Assembly (NCBI RefSeq): GCF_014083985.1
Contig: NZ_CP046907.1
Span: 3,448,501 to 3,512,500, forward strand
Source: Streptomyces sp. SCUT-3
GTDB lineage: Bacteria; Actinomycetota; Actinomycetes; Streptomycetales; Streptomycetaceae
DNA length: 64,000 bases
Reading direction: 5' to 3'
Shown here: positions 19,482 to 27,798 of the stretch, piece by piece
Position numbering within the stretch: the stretch's first letter is position 1
Layout of the letters: each line of letters begins with the position of its first letter
The notes under the pieces: model-generated
Seen by the model: only the letters and a program-made list of their open reading frames with translations
Told to the model about the DNA's origin: nothing
Databases searched by the model: none
Translations under genes and position numbers: made by a program

Positions 19482-21329
19482 GTGTCCCAGGACGCCTACG
19501 ACTACGACGTGATCGTCATCGGTTCCGGTTTCGGAGGGTCCGTCTCGGCCCTCCGCCTGACGGAGAAGGGGTACCGGGTCGGTGTGCTCGAAGCGGGCCG
19601 GCGGTTCACCCGCGAAACCCTGCCGAAGAGCTCGTGGGACCTGCGCAACTACCTGTGGGCGCCGGCACTGGGCCTGTACGGCATCCAGCGCATCCACATG
19701 CTCAGCAACGTGATGGTGCTGGCCGGGGCCGGCGTCGGCGGCGGGTCGCTCAACTACGCCAACACCCTGTACGTGCCGCCGAAGCCGTTCTTCGAGGACC
19801 GGCAGTGGAAGGACATCACCGACTGGCAGGAGGAGCTGAAGCCCTTCTACGACCAGGCGCAGCGGATGCTGGGGGTGCGGCTCAACCCGACCCTCACCCC
19901 CTCCGACGTCCACCTCAGGGCCGCGGCCGAGAAGATGGGCGTGGGGGACACCTTCCACATGGCACCGGTGGGCGTGTTCTTCGGCGACGGCAAGGACGCC
20001 GACGGCGGCTGCCGGGCCGAACCCGGGACGGAGGCGGCCGACCCGTACTTCGGCGGCGCGGGCCCGGCCCGCCGCGCCTGCACCGAGTGCGGCGAGTGCA
20101 TGACCGGCTGCCGCCACGGGGCGAAGAACACGCTCGTCGAGAACTACCTGTACCTGGCGGAGAAGGCCGGGGCGGTCATCCACCCCATGACCACCGTCCG
20201 CGGCCTGTCGGAGGACCCCGAGGGGGGCTACCGCGTCGAGACCGTGCCCACCGACAGGCGGCGCTCGGCGAAGCCGGCCGTGCTGCGCGCCCGGCAGGTC
20301 GTCGTGGCCGCGGGCACCTACGGCACGCAGACCCTGCTGCACACCATGCGCGACACCGGCCGCCTGCCCCGCATCTCCGCGAAGCTGGGCTTCCTCACCC
20401 GCACCAACTCCGAGGGCCTGGTCGGCGCCCAGACCACGGACCGCCGCTACGCCAGGAAGCACCCGGGGCAGAAGCCGGACTTCACCCGGGGCGTGGCGAT
20501 CACGTCCTCGATCCACCCGGACGAGAACACCCACATCGAGCCGGTCCGCTACGGCAAGGGCTCCAACGCCATGGGCGCGCTGTCCGTCCTCCAGGTGCCC
20601 GGCGGCGGCCGGGCCCCCCGCTGGCTGGCCTTCCTCGGCACCTGCGTGCGCCACCCGGTGATGTTCGCCCGGTCGCTGTCCAACCGGCGCTGGTCGGAAC
20701 GCACCATCATCGGACTGGTGATGCAGTCCCTGGACAACTCCCTGACCACCTACCGCAAGCCGAAGGGCCTGGGGAAGGGCCTGCTGACCTCCCGCCAGGG
20801 CCACGGCGCACCCAACCCCGACTGGATCCCCGAGGGCGCCGAGGGCGCCCGGCTGATGGCCGAGGACATCAACGGCTTCCCCGGCAGCAACGTCGGCGAG
20901 ATCATCGGCACCCCGCTGACCGCGCACTTCCTGGGCGGATGCCCGATCGGCGCCACCGCCGACGAGGGCGTCATCGACCCCTACCACCGGCTGTACGGGC
21001 ACCCCGGCATCCACGTCGTGGACGGCGCCGCCGTCTCGGCCAACCTCGGCGTCAACCCGTCCCTGACCATCACCGCGCAGGCCGAGCGCGCCATGTCGAT
21101 GTGGCCGAACAAGGGCGAGGCCGACCCGCGCCCCGCCCAGAGCGAGGGCTACGTCCGCATCCCCGCGGTCGCCCCGCAGGCGCCGGTCGTGCCCGCGGGC
21201 GCCTTCGGCGAACTGCGCCTGCCCGTTGTCCTGCCCGTCCCGTCTGTGCCCCCGAAGACGGACGCCGTCCCGAAGGCGGACGCCGCCCCGGCGTCCGGTG
21301 CCGCCCCGGAGGCGGCCGCCACGGACTGA
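19482..21329 (+). CDS. GMC-family FAD oxidoreductase, ChoD/cholesterol-oxidase-like
   Basis: The 615-residue protein starts at GTG 19482 behind AAGGGGAGGG. The FAD fold is DVIVIGSGFGGSVSALRL at 9-26; the GMC signature GAGVGGGSLNYANTLYVPP follows. A Cys-rich segment, CTECGECMTGCRHGAKN, lies near residue 200 and is typical of the ChoD-like branch rather than secreted cholesterol oxidases. FLGGCPIGATADEGVIDPYH and VVDGAAVSANLGVNPSLTIT close the active site. M. tuberculosis choD (Rv3409c) also sits near guaB2/guaB3, supporting orthology. There is no signal peptide. The last 60 or so residues are a Pro/Ala tail. Real substrate unknown; sterol oxidation is only one possibility. Confidence 0.85.
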   Translation: MSQDAYDYDVIVIGSGFGGSVSALRLTEKGYRVGVLEAGRRFTRETLPKSSWDLRNYLWAPALGLYGIQRIHMLSNVMVLAGAGVGGGSLNYANTLYVPPKPFFEDRQWKDITDWQEELKPFYDQAQRMLGVRLNPTLTPSDVHLRAAAEKMGVGDTFHMAPVGVFFGDGKDADGGCRAEPGTEAADPYFGGAGPARRACTECGECMTGCRHGAKNTLVENYLYLAEKAGAVIHPMTTVRGLSEDPEGGYRVETVPTDRRRSAKPAVLRARQVVVAAGTYGTQTLLHTMRDTGRLPRISAKLGFLTRTNSEGLVGAQTTDRRYARKHPGQKPDFTRGVAITSSIHPDENTHIEPVRYGKGSNAMGALSVLQVPGGGRAPRWLAFLGTCVRHPVMFARSLSNRRWSERTIIGLVMQSLDNSLTTYRKPKGLGKGLLTSRQGHGAPNPDWIPEGAEGARLMAEDINGFPGSNVGEIIGTPLTAHFLGGCPIGATADEGVIDPYHRLYGHPGIHVVDGAAVSANLGVNPSLTITAQAERAMSMWPNKGEADPRPAQSEGYVRIPAVAPQAPVVPAGAFGELRLPVVLPVPSVPPKTDAVPKADAAPASGAAPEAAATD

Positions 21330-21528
21330 CCGGCACCCGCTCGTGCGGCGGCCCAGCCGTACGAGCGGCCCGCTCCCCGGGAACCGGCCGGCCCCTGAGC
21401 CGTCCGGCTCCGGAACCGGATTGCCGTACGGGGCCGTGCCGGAGGGGGGGAAGGCCCCACCCGGCGTGACGCCCGTCCTTCCGGTACGGGACCGTCCAGG
21501 GCGTCGAACCGCGCGGGCCCGTTCTTCC

Positions 21529-22584
21529 TCACGGTGTGCGGGGGTGCGTGGCCTGCCAGTGGGCGGCCCGTGCGTCCAGGGCTTGAGCTGCGGCGGGGCC
21601 GCGGTGGCGGAAGACCGCGAGCCGTGAACGCATATCCTCCACCGCCTTGCGGGTGCGCGCGGAGTCGACGCCCTCCATCCGGTCGAGGGCCCCGCCCCAG
21701 TTCTCGCACGCCTCCTCGACGAGACCCCGTGCCGACTGCACCACGGCGAGGTCGGCCAGGGTCAGGGCGTGGATGCGCGGGTAGGCAACGGGGTCCCAGC
21801 AGCGGGCCGAACGCTGGAACTGCGCCTCGGCGGCGCGCAGGTCCCCGAGGGCCTGCAACGCCTTGCCCGCCTGGTTGGTCAACCGCGCCTCCGCCGGGCC
21901 GCCGAGGCCGGCCCACCGGGGCGCCCGGTCGGGGCGGGCCCTGTCCAGGAGGCGCTCCGCCCGGGCGATCGCCGCCACGGCGGGCCGCGTTTCGCCCCGG
22001 TGGGCGTGGGCGCGGGCGAGCGTGAGGTGCACCAGCGTCTCGGTTTCCGGGCCGACGCGGCCCCGCATCCGCCGATGGGCGGCTTCCGCCAGGGGGACGC
22101 ACTCCGCGGCGCCGCCGTGGCCCGTGTCGAAGGCCTGATGGGCCAGGATGCGCAGCACGTACCCGGCGTGCGCGTCGGGGTCCGCGACCTCGGCGAGCCG
22201 GTAGGAGCGCAGGTAATAGCGCTGGGCAAGGCCGTCCTGTCCGGCGTCGTGCGCCTTCCACCCGGCCAGGTAGGCCAGCTCCGCCGCCGCACCGAACATG
22301 CTCCGGCGGGTGCCGGAGTCCGCGAACCTCCCCCGGCAGTAGGAGGCCACGTCGGACACGAGGTACTGGACGACGGCGGCCCTGCCGGTGGAGCCGCCGA
22401 GGCGTTCGTCCGCGCGGGAGAAGGCCGAGGTGACGTCCCGGACCACCTCGATCTCCGCGGCGCCGACCAGCGCGCCCCGGGCCGCACGGGAGGCACGCTC
22501 GGCCGCTTCCGCCCTCCGCTCGGGCGGAAGGGCCAGTGCGCCGACGGAGTAGGCGGCGGTGGTGAGGAAGCGGCGGCGTTCCAA
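21529..22584 (-). CDS. TPR protein of the XRE-regulator family, lacking the DNA-binding domain
   Basis: The protein has 351 residues from TTG 22584, which sits behind the strong site GGAGGAGGG. It begins MERRRFLTTAAYSVGALALP, the segment that in Streptomyces XRE/NsdA-like regulators normally follows an N-terminal helix-turn-helix; compare the regulator at 63257, where RRDFLTGSQVASSAL is internal. TPR-like helices fill the rest (AELAYLAGWKAHDAGQDG, LAQRYYLRSYRLAE, AEAQFQRSARCWDP). No HTH is encoded upstream, because the preceding frame is occupied by a small membrane protein. RRRFL could be misread as a Tat signal. It may be a ligand-sensing partner of a full-length regulator. Confidence 0.75.
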   Translation of the reverse strand: MERRRFLTTAAYSVGALALPPERRAEAAERASRAARGALVGAAEIEVVRDVTSAFSRADERLGGSTGRAAVVQYLVSDVASYCRGRFADSGTRRSMFGAAAELAYLAGWKAHDAGQDGLAQRYYLRSYRLAEVADPDAHAGYVLRILAHQAFDTGHGGAAECVPLAEAAHRRMRGRVGPETETLVHLTLARAHAHRGETRPAVAAIARAERLLDRARPDRAPRWAGLGGPAEARLTNQAGKALQALGDLRAAEAQFQRSARCWDPVAYPRIHALTLADLAVVQSARGLVEEACENWGGALDRMEGVDSARTRKAVEDMRSRLAVFRHRGPAAAQALDARAAHWQATHPRTP

Positions 22585-22601
22585 CTCGTCCCTCCTCCAG
22601 G

Positions 22602-22826
22602 TCAGGTACCGGGGCGGGGCCCGGACGCCGGTTCCGGTCGACGTCCTCGTGCGAGAGCGCGGACGTCGCGCACGAGAGTGAAGGCCGTGCTCAGAAAGAT
22701 CATGGATCCCAGCCCGACCCAGAGGACAGATGCCCCGTCCCTGTACTCGAGAACGGCGAGAGCGAGGAACGCTGCACCGGTGAGGGCTCCGAAAGCTGAG
22801 ATCAGGGCACTGATGAGGTTGGCCAT
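22602..22826 (-). CDS. Small two-helix membrane protein
   Basis: The protein has 74 residues from ATG 22826 with GCAGGA about 19 bases upstream. Two hydrophobic stretches, at about 5-27 (ISALISAFGALTGAAFLALA) and 34-53 (VLWVGLGSMIFLSTAFTLV), are followed by a basic tail. No family recognised. It ends 17 bases before the TPR protein start on the same strand, so the two are probably co-transcribed. It is divergent from the NUDIX gene. Confidence 0.6.
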   Translation of the reverse strand: MANLISALISAFGALTGAAFLALAVLEYRDGASVLWVGLGSMIFLSTAFTLVRDVRALARGRRPEPASGPRPGT

Positions 22827-23003
22827 TCGGACATCGTCAACGATTCCTGCGCCCGAGGGGGCGATTCGCGTGAGACGGCCCGGCTCCTGCTCCGCGGACG
22901 GCGGACGGACGCCGTGTCGCACACCTGCCGCAAACTGTTCGGGGCGGCCCGCGGGGATGCACGAACTGCCATGCTGAGTCCACGCGGAGAGGGGCTGAGC
23001 GAC

Positions 23004-23543
23004 ATGCGGTGGCAGGTTCACGGAGAGCGGCCGATCTACACCAACCCCTGGGTCAACCTGTGGCTCGTCGACATCCAGCAGCCGGACGGGCGCCGCTGGG
23101 AGCACCACGTCGTACGCATGCGGCACCTCGCGGTGGCGGCGGTCGTGGACGACCGGAAACGGGTGCTCATGATGTGGCGGCACCGATTCATCACGGACAC
23201 GTGGGGCTGGGAACTGCCCATGGGCCTGATCGAGGCGGACGAGACGCCCGAGCAGGCTGCGGTCCGCGAGGTGGAGGAGGAGACGGGCTGGCGCGTCGAA
23301 AGCGTCAGGCCGCTGGTGTACGCGCAGCCGGCCAACGGGATCACGGACTCCGAGCACCACGTCTTCCGGGCGGACGCCGCCACGTACGTCGGTCCGCCGA
23401 CGGAACAGAACGAGTCGGACAGGATCGAGTGGATTCCCCTGGCCGAGGTCCGGAACATGATCGACCGCAAGGAGATCGTCAGCAGCGGCTCGCTCGTGGG
23501 GCTGCTCTACCTGCTGCTCGACGAGGCGACCGGGGGAAGTTAG
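23004..23543 (+). CDS. NUDIX hydrolase
   Basis: The 179-residue hydrolase acts on nucleoside-diphosphate-linked substrates. The full NUDIX box (G-x5-E-x7-R-E-x2-E-E-x-G-x) spans residues 74-96, from GLIEADE to REVEEETGW, with all metal-binding glutamates. The N-terminal pattern YTNPWVNLWLVDIQQPDG resembles ADP-ribose pyrophosphatase-like members. Start ATG 23004 is preceded by GAGAGGGG; another in-frame ATG lies ten codons earlier. It converges with the XRE gene, whose stop codon overlaps its own by three bases. Substrate unknown. Confidence 0.88.
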   Translation: MRWQVHGERPIYTNPWVNLWLVDIQQPDGRRWEHHVVRMRHLAVAAVVDDRKRVLMMWRHRFITDTWGWELPMGLIEADETPEQAAVREVEEETGWRVESVRPLVYAQPANGITDSEHHVFRADAATYVGPPTEQNESDRIEWIPLAEVRNMIDRKEIVSSGSLVGLLYLLLDEATGGS

Positions 23544-24847
23544 GCGAACACCTCCCGCATGCGGGCCTCGAACGCGATGACGGACGCCTCCCGCGCGTAC
23601 GGTCGCAGGCGCCTGCCGAAGTCATGGACGTGCGCCGCCACCCGGGGCGAGTCCACGGTGGCTGTCAGGTCCAGCGCGAGTCCCGCGGTGGCGCAGGCCT
23701 GTTCGACCGCTCCCTGCTGGAGCTGGGTGGCGGCCAGCCAGAACGCATGGAAGGCGCGCCCGCGTTGCCTGGCCCGGCATTCCCGGTGCAGGCCCTGGGC
23801 GATGAGTGGTTCCGCCTTACGGTGTTCCCCGAGACGGGCGAGGGCGATTCCGGTGTCGACAACGAGTTTGGTCTCGTCGAAATAGCGAACCCACTCAGGT
23901 GCCCTTTCGCTGTCGGCCCTTTCGAAACAGCGGTGTGAACGGTCGACGGCCCGGTGGCAGGCGGCGGCGTCCTGCAGGGCGGCTTGGGCGAACGCCTCGC
24001 GCATGTGCAGCATGGCCATGATCAGGAGGGAGGAACCCGTCCCGCGCACGATGTCCTGTGCGGCACAGGCCAGTGCGGTGGCTTGCCGGGCGTCTCCTTC
24101 GTACGTCGCCAGGAGACTCATGCACGACAGGACGTTGGCGACGAACTGCCGGTCCCCCACCTCCTGCGCCAGGTGAAGGGACTGGGTGAAGTAGCTTCGG
24201 GCCGTGGAGTACTGACAGGAGTCGAAGTAGGCCCAGCCCGCGAGGCGCGCCAGTTCCGCGGCGATGCGCTCCAAGCCGGACCTGAGGCTTTCCGAGGTGG
24301 TGCGGGCGGCGAGATTTCGAACGTGGCGCAGATGGCCGACGACAGCGGGACGCAGACTTGCTCCGCCGTGCTCGTCGTCGCGACGCCAGTAGTCCTCGAT
24401 GCACGACTGGACGGCGACCAGTGCGGAACGAGTGACAGGGCCGTCGTCCGCGTGGTTCAAGATCTCGTCCAGTTCCGCGGACCAGGTGTGGCCACGAGGC
24501 GGGACAGGGAAAGTTCCCCGGAATGAATCGTGTCCGGTCGGTGCGGAGCGGACCGGGGCCTCCCACGGACGCTGTGCCAGACCGAGCATCGCCCCGGGAA
24601 TCCGCAGCCCGTCCGAGACGCGTTCGATGACATCGATGTGCAACAGGCGTCGCTGACCGGCCATGACCTCACCCACCCGACTGGGGGTCAGCTCGCACAG
24701 GGCGGCGATGCGCGACGGATAGATGCCCGCCTTTCGGCGCACGAGGGCGAAGACCTTGCCGAAGTCGCGGGTCCGGCACGCCTCGACCATTTCCGGGTCC
24801 TGCAGAAGAGCAACAGGCAGTTCACGGGGCACGTTCGGCCCGGGCAC
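23540..24847 (-). CDS. XRE-family transcriptional regulator with TPR-like C-terminus
   Basis: The protein has 435 residues from GTG 24847 behind GGGGGG; a start 20 codons upstream (24907) is possible but has no ribosome site. The helix-turn-helix is at about 40-85: VRRKAGIYPSRIAALCELTP, then RVGEVMAGQRRLLHIDVIER. The rest is TPR-like helices (ELARLAGWAYFDSCQYSTAR, TQSLHLAQEVGDRQFVANVL) as in many Streptomyces regulators paired with small accessory genes. A perfect palindrome at 24911-24927, just upstream, is a likely autoregulatory operator. The tail-to-tail overlap with the NUDIX gene suggests they were inherited together. Confidence 0.85.
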   Translation of the reverse strand: MPGPNVPRELPVALLQDPEMVEACRTRDFGKVFALVRRKAGIYPSRIAALCELTPSRVGEVMAGQRRLLHIDVIERVSDGLRIPGAMLGLAQRPWEAPVRSAPTGHDSFRGTFPVPPRGHTWSAELDEILNHADDGPVTRSALVAVQSCIEDYWRRDDEHGGASLRPAVVGHLRHVRNLAARTTSESLRSGLERIAAELARLAGWAYFDSCQYSTARSYFTQSLHLAQEVGDRQFVANVLSCMSLLATYEGDARQATALACAAQDIVRGTGSSLLIMAMLHMREAFAQAALQDAAACHRAVDRSHRCFERADSERAPEWVRYFDETKLVVDTGIALARLGEHRKAEPLIAQGLHRECRARQRGRAFHAFWLAATQLQQGAVEQACATAGLALDLTATVDSPRVAAHVHDFGRRLRPYAREASVIAFEARMREVFA

Positions 24848-24910
24848 GGGGTGTCCCCCCTTCCACAAAACGCGCGTGAGGCAGACCGGCCGGTCGAACC
24901 GGGTCAAAGG

Positions 24911-24927
24911 TTACCCACGTTGGGTAA
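24911..24927. promoter_or_regulatory. Palindromic operator upstream of the XRE gene
   Basis: TTACCCA-CGT-TGGGTAA has seven-base perfect arms and lies 64 bases before the XRE start, in the gap shared with the divergent ATP-binding protein gene. Position and symmetry fit an autoregulatory site for the HTH protein. Confidence 0.55.
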
Positions 24928-25108
24928 TCACCTGGGCCTGAAATCAGCACCCCGGAGCACCGCATGCTGCTGGGCGTGCCGGTGTTGTCCGAACGCCGGC
25001 GCACCGACTCAGGCGCGAGGTGAGGACCTGCCGAGGGGCGGAGCGGCATTCCGTGCTTGTTCTGCCCCTTCGTGTCCGCACTTCATGGACGAGACCGAAA
25101 GGCGTGCC

Positions 25109-25597
25109 GTGAACACCATGGGCGAATTCCCCGGACAGGAGTTACCGGCTGCATGGCCGGGGCCGGGAGTCGACGTGGGACGAGCAGTGATGGAAGCAGG
25201 CCCGTTCCGGGGTTTCCTGCTGTCGTTCTCGGCGGCGCCCTCGGCTGTCCCTCCCGTGCGGGAGGCGGTGCGGGCCGTCGCGGAGACCTGGGGTCTCGGT
25301 GGTCTGGCCGACGCCGCGCAGTTGGCGGTGACCGAACTGGTGGCGAACGTGGCCCGGCACGCGGCGTCGCCCGACTGCTCCGTCCTGCTCCGGCCCGTGC
25401 GGGACGGGCTCTACGCCGAGGTGGGCGACACCGACCCGCGCCCGCCGGTGGTCCGCGAGCCGGACTGGGACAGCGAGAGCGGGCGGGGGATGTTCCTCCT
25501 CGCCCACACCGTGGACGCGTGGGGAGTCGTGCCGCGCCGACCGGTCGGCAAGTCGGTCTGGTTCGTGCTGCGGGGCCTTTCCGGGGAGGCGCGGTGA
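25109..25597 (+). CDS. RsbW-like ATP-binding protein (HATPase_c_2)
   Basis: The protein has 162 residues from GTG 25109 (GAAAGG eight bases before); ATG 25085 upstream and ATG 25190 downstream are alternatives. It shows the GHKL fold of anti-sigma kinases: N-box TELVANVARHA and the G-box SGRGMFLLAHTVDAWGV. There is no dimerisation or sensor domain, so it belongs to the many single-domain Streptomyces RsbW-like proteins. With either upstream start it contains a rare TTA leucine codon at 25142-25144, which would make translation depend on the bldA tRNA. Its stop overlaps the start of the next gene (GTGA). Confidence 0.8.
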   Translation: MNTMGEFPGQELPAAWPGPGVDVGRAVMEAGPFRGFLLSFSAAPSAVPPVREAVRAVAETWGLGGLADAAQLAVTELVANVARHAASPDCSVLLRPVRDGLYAEVGDTDPRPPVVREPDWDSESGRGMFLLAHTVDAWGVVPRRPVGKSVWFVLRGLSGEAR

Positions 25598-25815
25598 GTG
25601 TCGTGTCCCCGGTCCCCGGAGCCGGAGGAACCGGGCCCGGCTGGGTGCGGGGGGACTGTGCGTGGCGGTGCGGGCGCCCGGACGTTCCCGTCCTGTGGGT
25701 CGGCGACGTCGCCTCGTCCGGGATGCACGCACCGCTCCACATCTGCGGCGACTGCCTGCGGCAGCTCGACGCGATGGTGTGGGCCTGGGCCCGCCGCCGG
25801 GACGGCGTCCGCTGA
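25594..25815 (+). CDS. Small cysteine-rich, zinc-ribbon-like protein
   Basis: The protein has 73 residues from GTG 25594, overlapping the previous stop by four bases with GGGGAGG upstream. Two cysteine pairs (CAWRC, then CGDC about 30 residues later) could bind zinc, followed by LRQLDAMVWAWARRRDGVR. No named family recognised. Translational coupling to the RsbW-like gene suggests a joint regulatory unit. Confidence 0.65.
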   Translation: MSVVSPVPGAGGTGPGWVRGDCAWRCGRPDVPVLWVGDVASSGMHAPLHICGDCLRQLDAMVWAWARRRDGVR

Positions 25816-25946
25816 CGGGCGGGAGGGTGGCGGGGCTTCCCGCCGGGCCGTGTCGACCCTTCCGCCCGACAGTCCGTCCGGGAGCTTTCTCTCCGATTCC
25901 GTGCATTGATGTAGCACAATGAGACACGCGAGGCTACGCTGGATAT

Positions 25947-26225
25947 ATGAAGACCATCACCCAGCGCGAGTTCCGCAACAACTCCGCAGCTGTCATGGAC
26001 GCGGTCGAAGCGGGTGAGACCTACCACATCACTCGCAACGGTGCTGAGGTGGCCGAACTGCGTCCCATAAGGCGCAGGCGTCGCCTGAGTGCGGAAGAAC
26101 TGGTGGCGCGGCACCGCAGGATGCCCCGTGTGGACCACGCCGTCATGCGGCAGGAGGCGGACGATTTCTTCGGCGCGGACGACCGCGTCGGCGACGACGA
26201 CCCCTGGGAGCGCAGCCGTGGCTGA
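25947..26225 (+). CDS. Phd/YefM-type antitoxin
   Basis: The 92-residue protein begins [20 protein letters not shown], the classic Phd/YefM N-terminal DNA-binding fold, with [16 protein letters not shown] completing the domain. The acidic C-terminus ([14 protein letters not shown]) would block the toxin. It overlaps the toxin gene by eight bases. A short inverted repeat GTAGC-N17-GCTAC (25911-25937) just upstream may serve autoregulation. Confidence 0.9.
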   Translation: MKTITQREFRNNSAAVMDAVEAGETYHITRNGAEVAELRPIRRRRRLSAEELVARHRRMPRVDHAVMRQEADDFFGADDRVGDDDPWERSRG

Positions 26226-26622
26226 TCGCTGCCCGAGCGGTGTGCTCGACACCTGCGCATACATCGACCTGGACCTGCTCGACCCTGCGGTCCTGCCGAT
26301 GGTCCCCGAGCTCACCGCCGTCACACTGGCCGAACTGCACCAAGGTGTCGCCATGGCCAAGGACCCTGCGGTCCGGGCCGCACGCATGGAGAAACTGGGC
26401 GCCGCCGTCGCCGATTTCGACCCTCTGCCGTTCGACGGTGAAGCGGCGGCCCGTTACGGAACACTCGTGACGCTTGTCCTCGCCGCGCAACGCGATCCCC
26501 GCCCGCGCAAGATGGACCTCATGATCGCGGCTGTCGCCTCCGTCAGGGGACTGCCCCTGTTCACCCGCAACGCCGATGATTTCAAGGGGCTGGAGAGCGC
26601 CGTGGTGGTCGTCGCGGTTTGA
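26218..26622 (+). CDS. VapC-family PIN-domain toxin
   Basis: The protein has 134 residues from GTG 26218. PIN-domain RNases cleave specific RNAs; the acidic active site is visible as [31 protein letters not shown] and FTRNADDF. It is coupled by overlap to the Phd/YefM antitoxin, forming a type II system. The pair sits between a regulator patch and the iron-uptake operon, a typical accessory position. Target RNA unknown. Confidence 0.9.
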   Translation: MADRCPSGVLDTCAYIDLDLLDPAVLPMVPELTAVTLAELHQGVAMAKDPAVRAARMEKLGAAVADFDPLPFDGEAAARYGTLVTLVLAAQRDPRPRKMDLMIAAVASVRGLPLFTRNADDFKGLESAVVVVAV

Positions 26623-26702
26623 CCGTGGCTGTCCCGGTCGGTCTTCGGGGAGGGGCGGCCGACCGGGGCAGCCGGGACGGGTGGGACGGGCCGGGCGGGC
26701 GG

Positions 26703-27695
26703 TCAGCCGGTGAGGTTGGCCTTGAGGCCGTCGAGGATCTTGTCGGCGGCGGTGTAGCCGATGCCCTGGTACCACAGCTCGTCCTCGACCTTGAAGACGT
26801 TGCCCTTCTTCACCGCGTCGAGGTCCTTCCACAGCGAACTGCCGACGGTCTCGGACTCCTTGGCCTTCTTCGCGTCGCCGTAGGTGGCGTAGAAGACGGC
26901 GTCGCCGTCGGCCTTGTCGATCTGCTCGGGGCTGACGTCGACCGAGAAGGTGTCCTTGTCGGCGATCGCGGGCCGGCCGACGCCGATGTCCTTCAGGATC
27001 GTGCCGATGTAGGTCTGGTTCGCGTACAGGCGGATGTCGGCGCCCTCGACGAAGCGCACCATGCTGACCTCGGTCTCCTTCGCCTTCTCCGGGCCCCCGA
27101 GGGCCTCGGTGACCCGGGCGGCGTGCTCGTCGTAGGCGGCGGCGACCTTCTTCGCCTCGGCGGTCTTCCCCAGCGCCTGCGCGTGGACCTGGAAGTTCTC
27201 CTTCCAGGGGTGGCCGGTGGTCTCGGTGAGCACGGTCGGGGCGATCGCGGACAGCTCGTCGTAGCGGTCGGCGTCGCGGGTCTCGTTGCTGAGGATCAGG
27301 TCGGGTTCGAGGGCGGCGACCGCCTCCAGGTCGGGGTTGGCTATCTCGCCGACGTTCTCGATGCCCTTGGTCTGCTGCGGCGTCAGGTAGCTCAGGAAAC
27401 CGGACTCGGTGCCCGCGCCGGTGGCACCGACCGGCTTCACGCCCAGGGTGATCGCGGAGTCCAGTTCGGCGGTGTCCAGGACCACGACCCGCTTCGGGTT
27501 CTCGGGGACCTTCACCTCGCCCATGGCGGTCCTGACGGTGCGGGTGGCGGAGGAGCCGGCCCCGGAGTTCTCGCCGCCGGACGCGCCGGACGTGGAGCCG
27601 GATCCGCCGCCGCACGCGGTGGCGGTCAGGGCCACGACGGCCGCCAGGGCGACCTGGGCGGCGGCGAGGCGGCGGCGGGAACGGTGGGCGGTCAT
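26703..27695 (-). CDS. Ferric-siderophore binding lipoprotein
   Basis: The 330-residue periplasmic-binding-type lipoprotein (FecB/TroA-like helical fold) has a signal peptide with lipobox ALTATAC (Cys near residue 28), then a Gly/Ser linker. NPKRVVVLDTAELDSAITLG and NPDLEAVAALEPDLILSNET are typical of siderophore-binding proteins. It should capture iron-loaded siderophore outside the membrane and deliver it to the two permeases upstream. It is the last gene of the leftward operon, 103 bases after the ATPase gene. Confidence 0.9.
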   Translation of the reverse strand: MTAHRSRRRLAAAQVALAAVVALTATACGGGSGSTSGASGGENSGAGSSATRTVRTAMGEVKVPENPKRVVVLDTAELDSAITLGVKPVGATGAGTESGFLSYLTPQQTKGIENVGEIANPDLEAVAALEPDLILSNETRDADRYDELSAIAPTVLTETTGHPWKENFQVHAQALGKTAEAKKVAAAYDEHAARVTEALGGPEKAKETEVSMVRFVEGADIRLYANQTYIGTILKDIGVGRPAIADKDTFSVDVSPEQIDKADGDAVFYATYGDAKKAKESETVGSSLWKDLDAVKKGNVFKVEDELWYQGIGYTAADKILDGLKANLTG

Positions 27696-27798
27696 GGAGG
27701 ACCTCCGTGGTCGGTGGGACGGTACGGGCGGTTCAGGCGGTACGTGCAGTACGGGGACGGAGCAGGGCGGAGGCGGAGCGGGGAGGGGTACGGGGCGG

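Noticed and set aside
21529-22584. Tat signal peptide on the TPR protein (RRRFL)
   Set aside because: The same segment is internal in full-length cytosolic regulators of the family, so it is unlikely to be an export signal.
25902-26640. Toxin-antitoxin patch as a prophage or integrative element
   Set aside because: No integrase, att repeats, tRNA or phage genes are visible around it.
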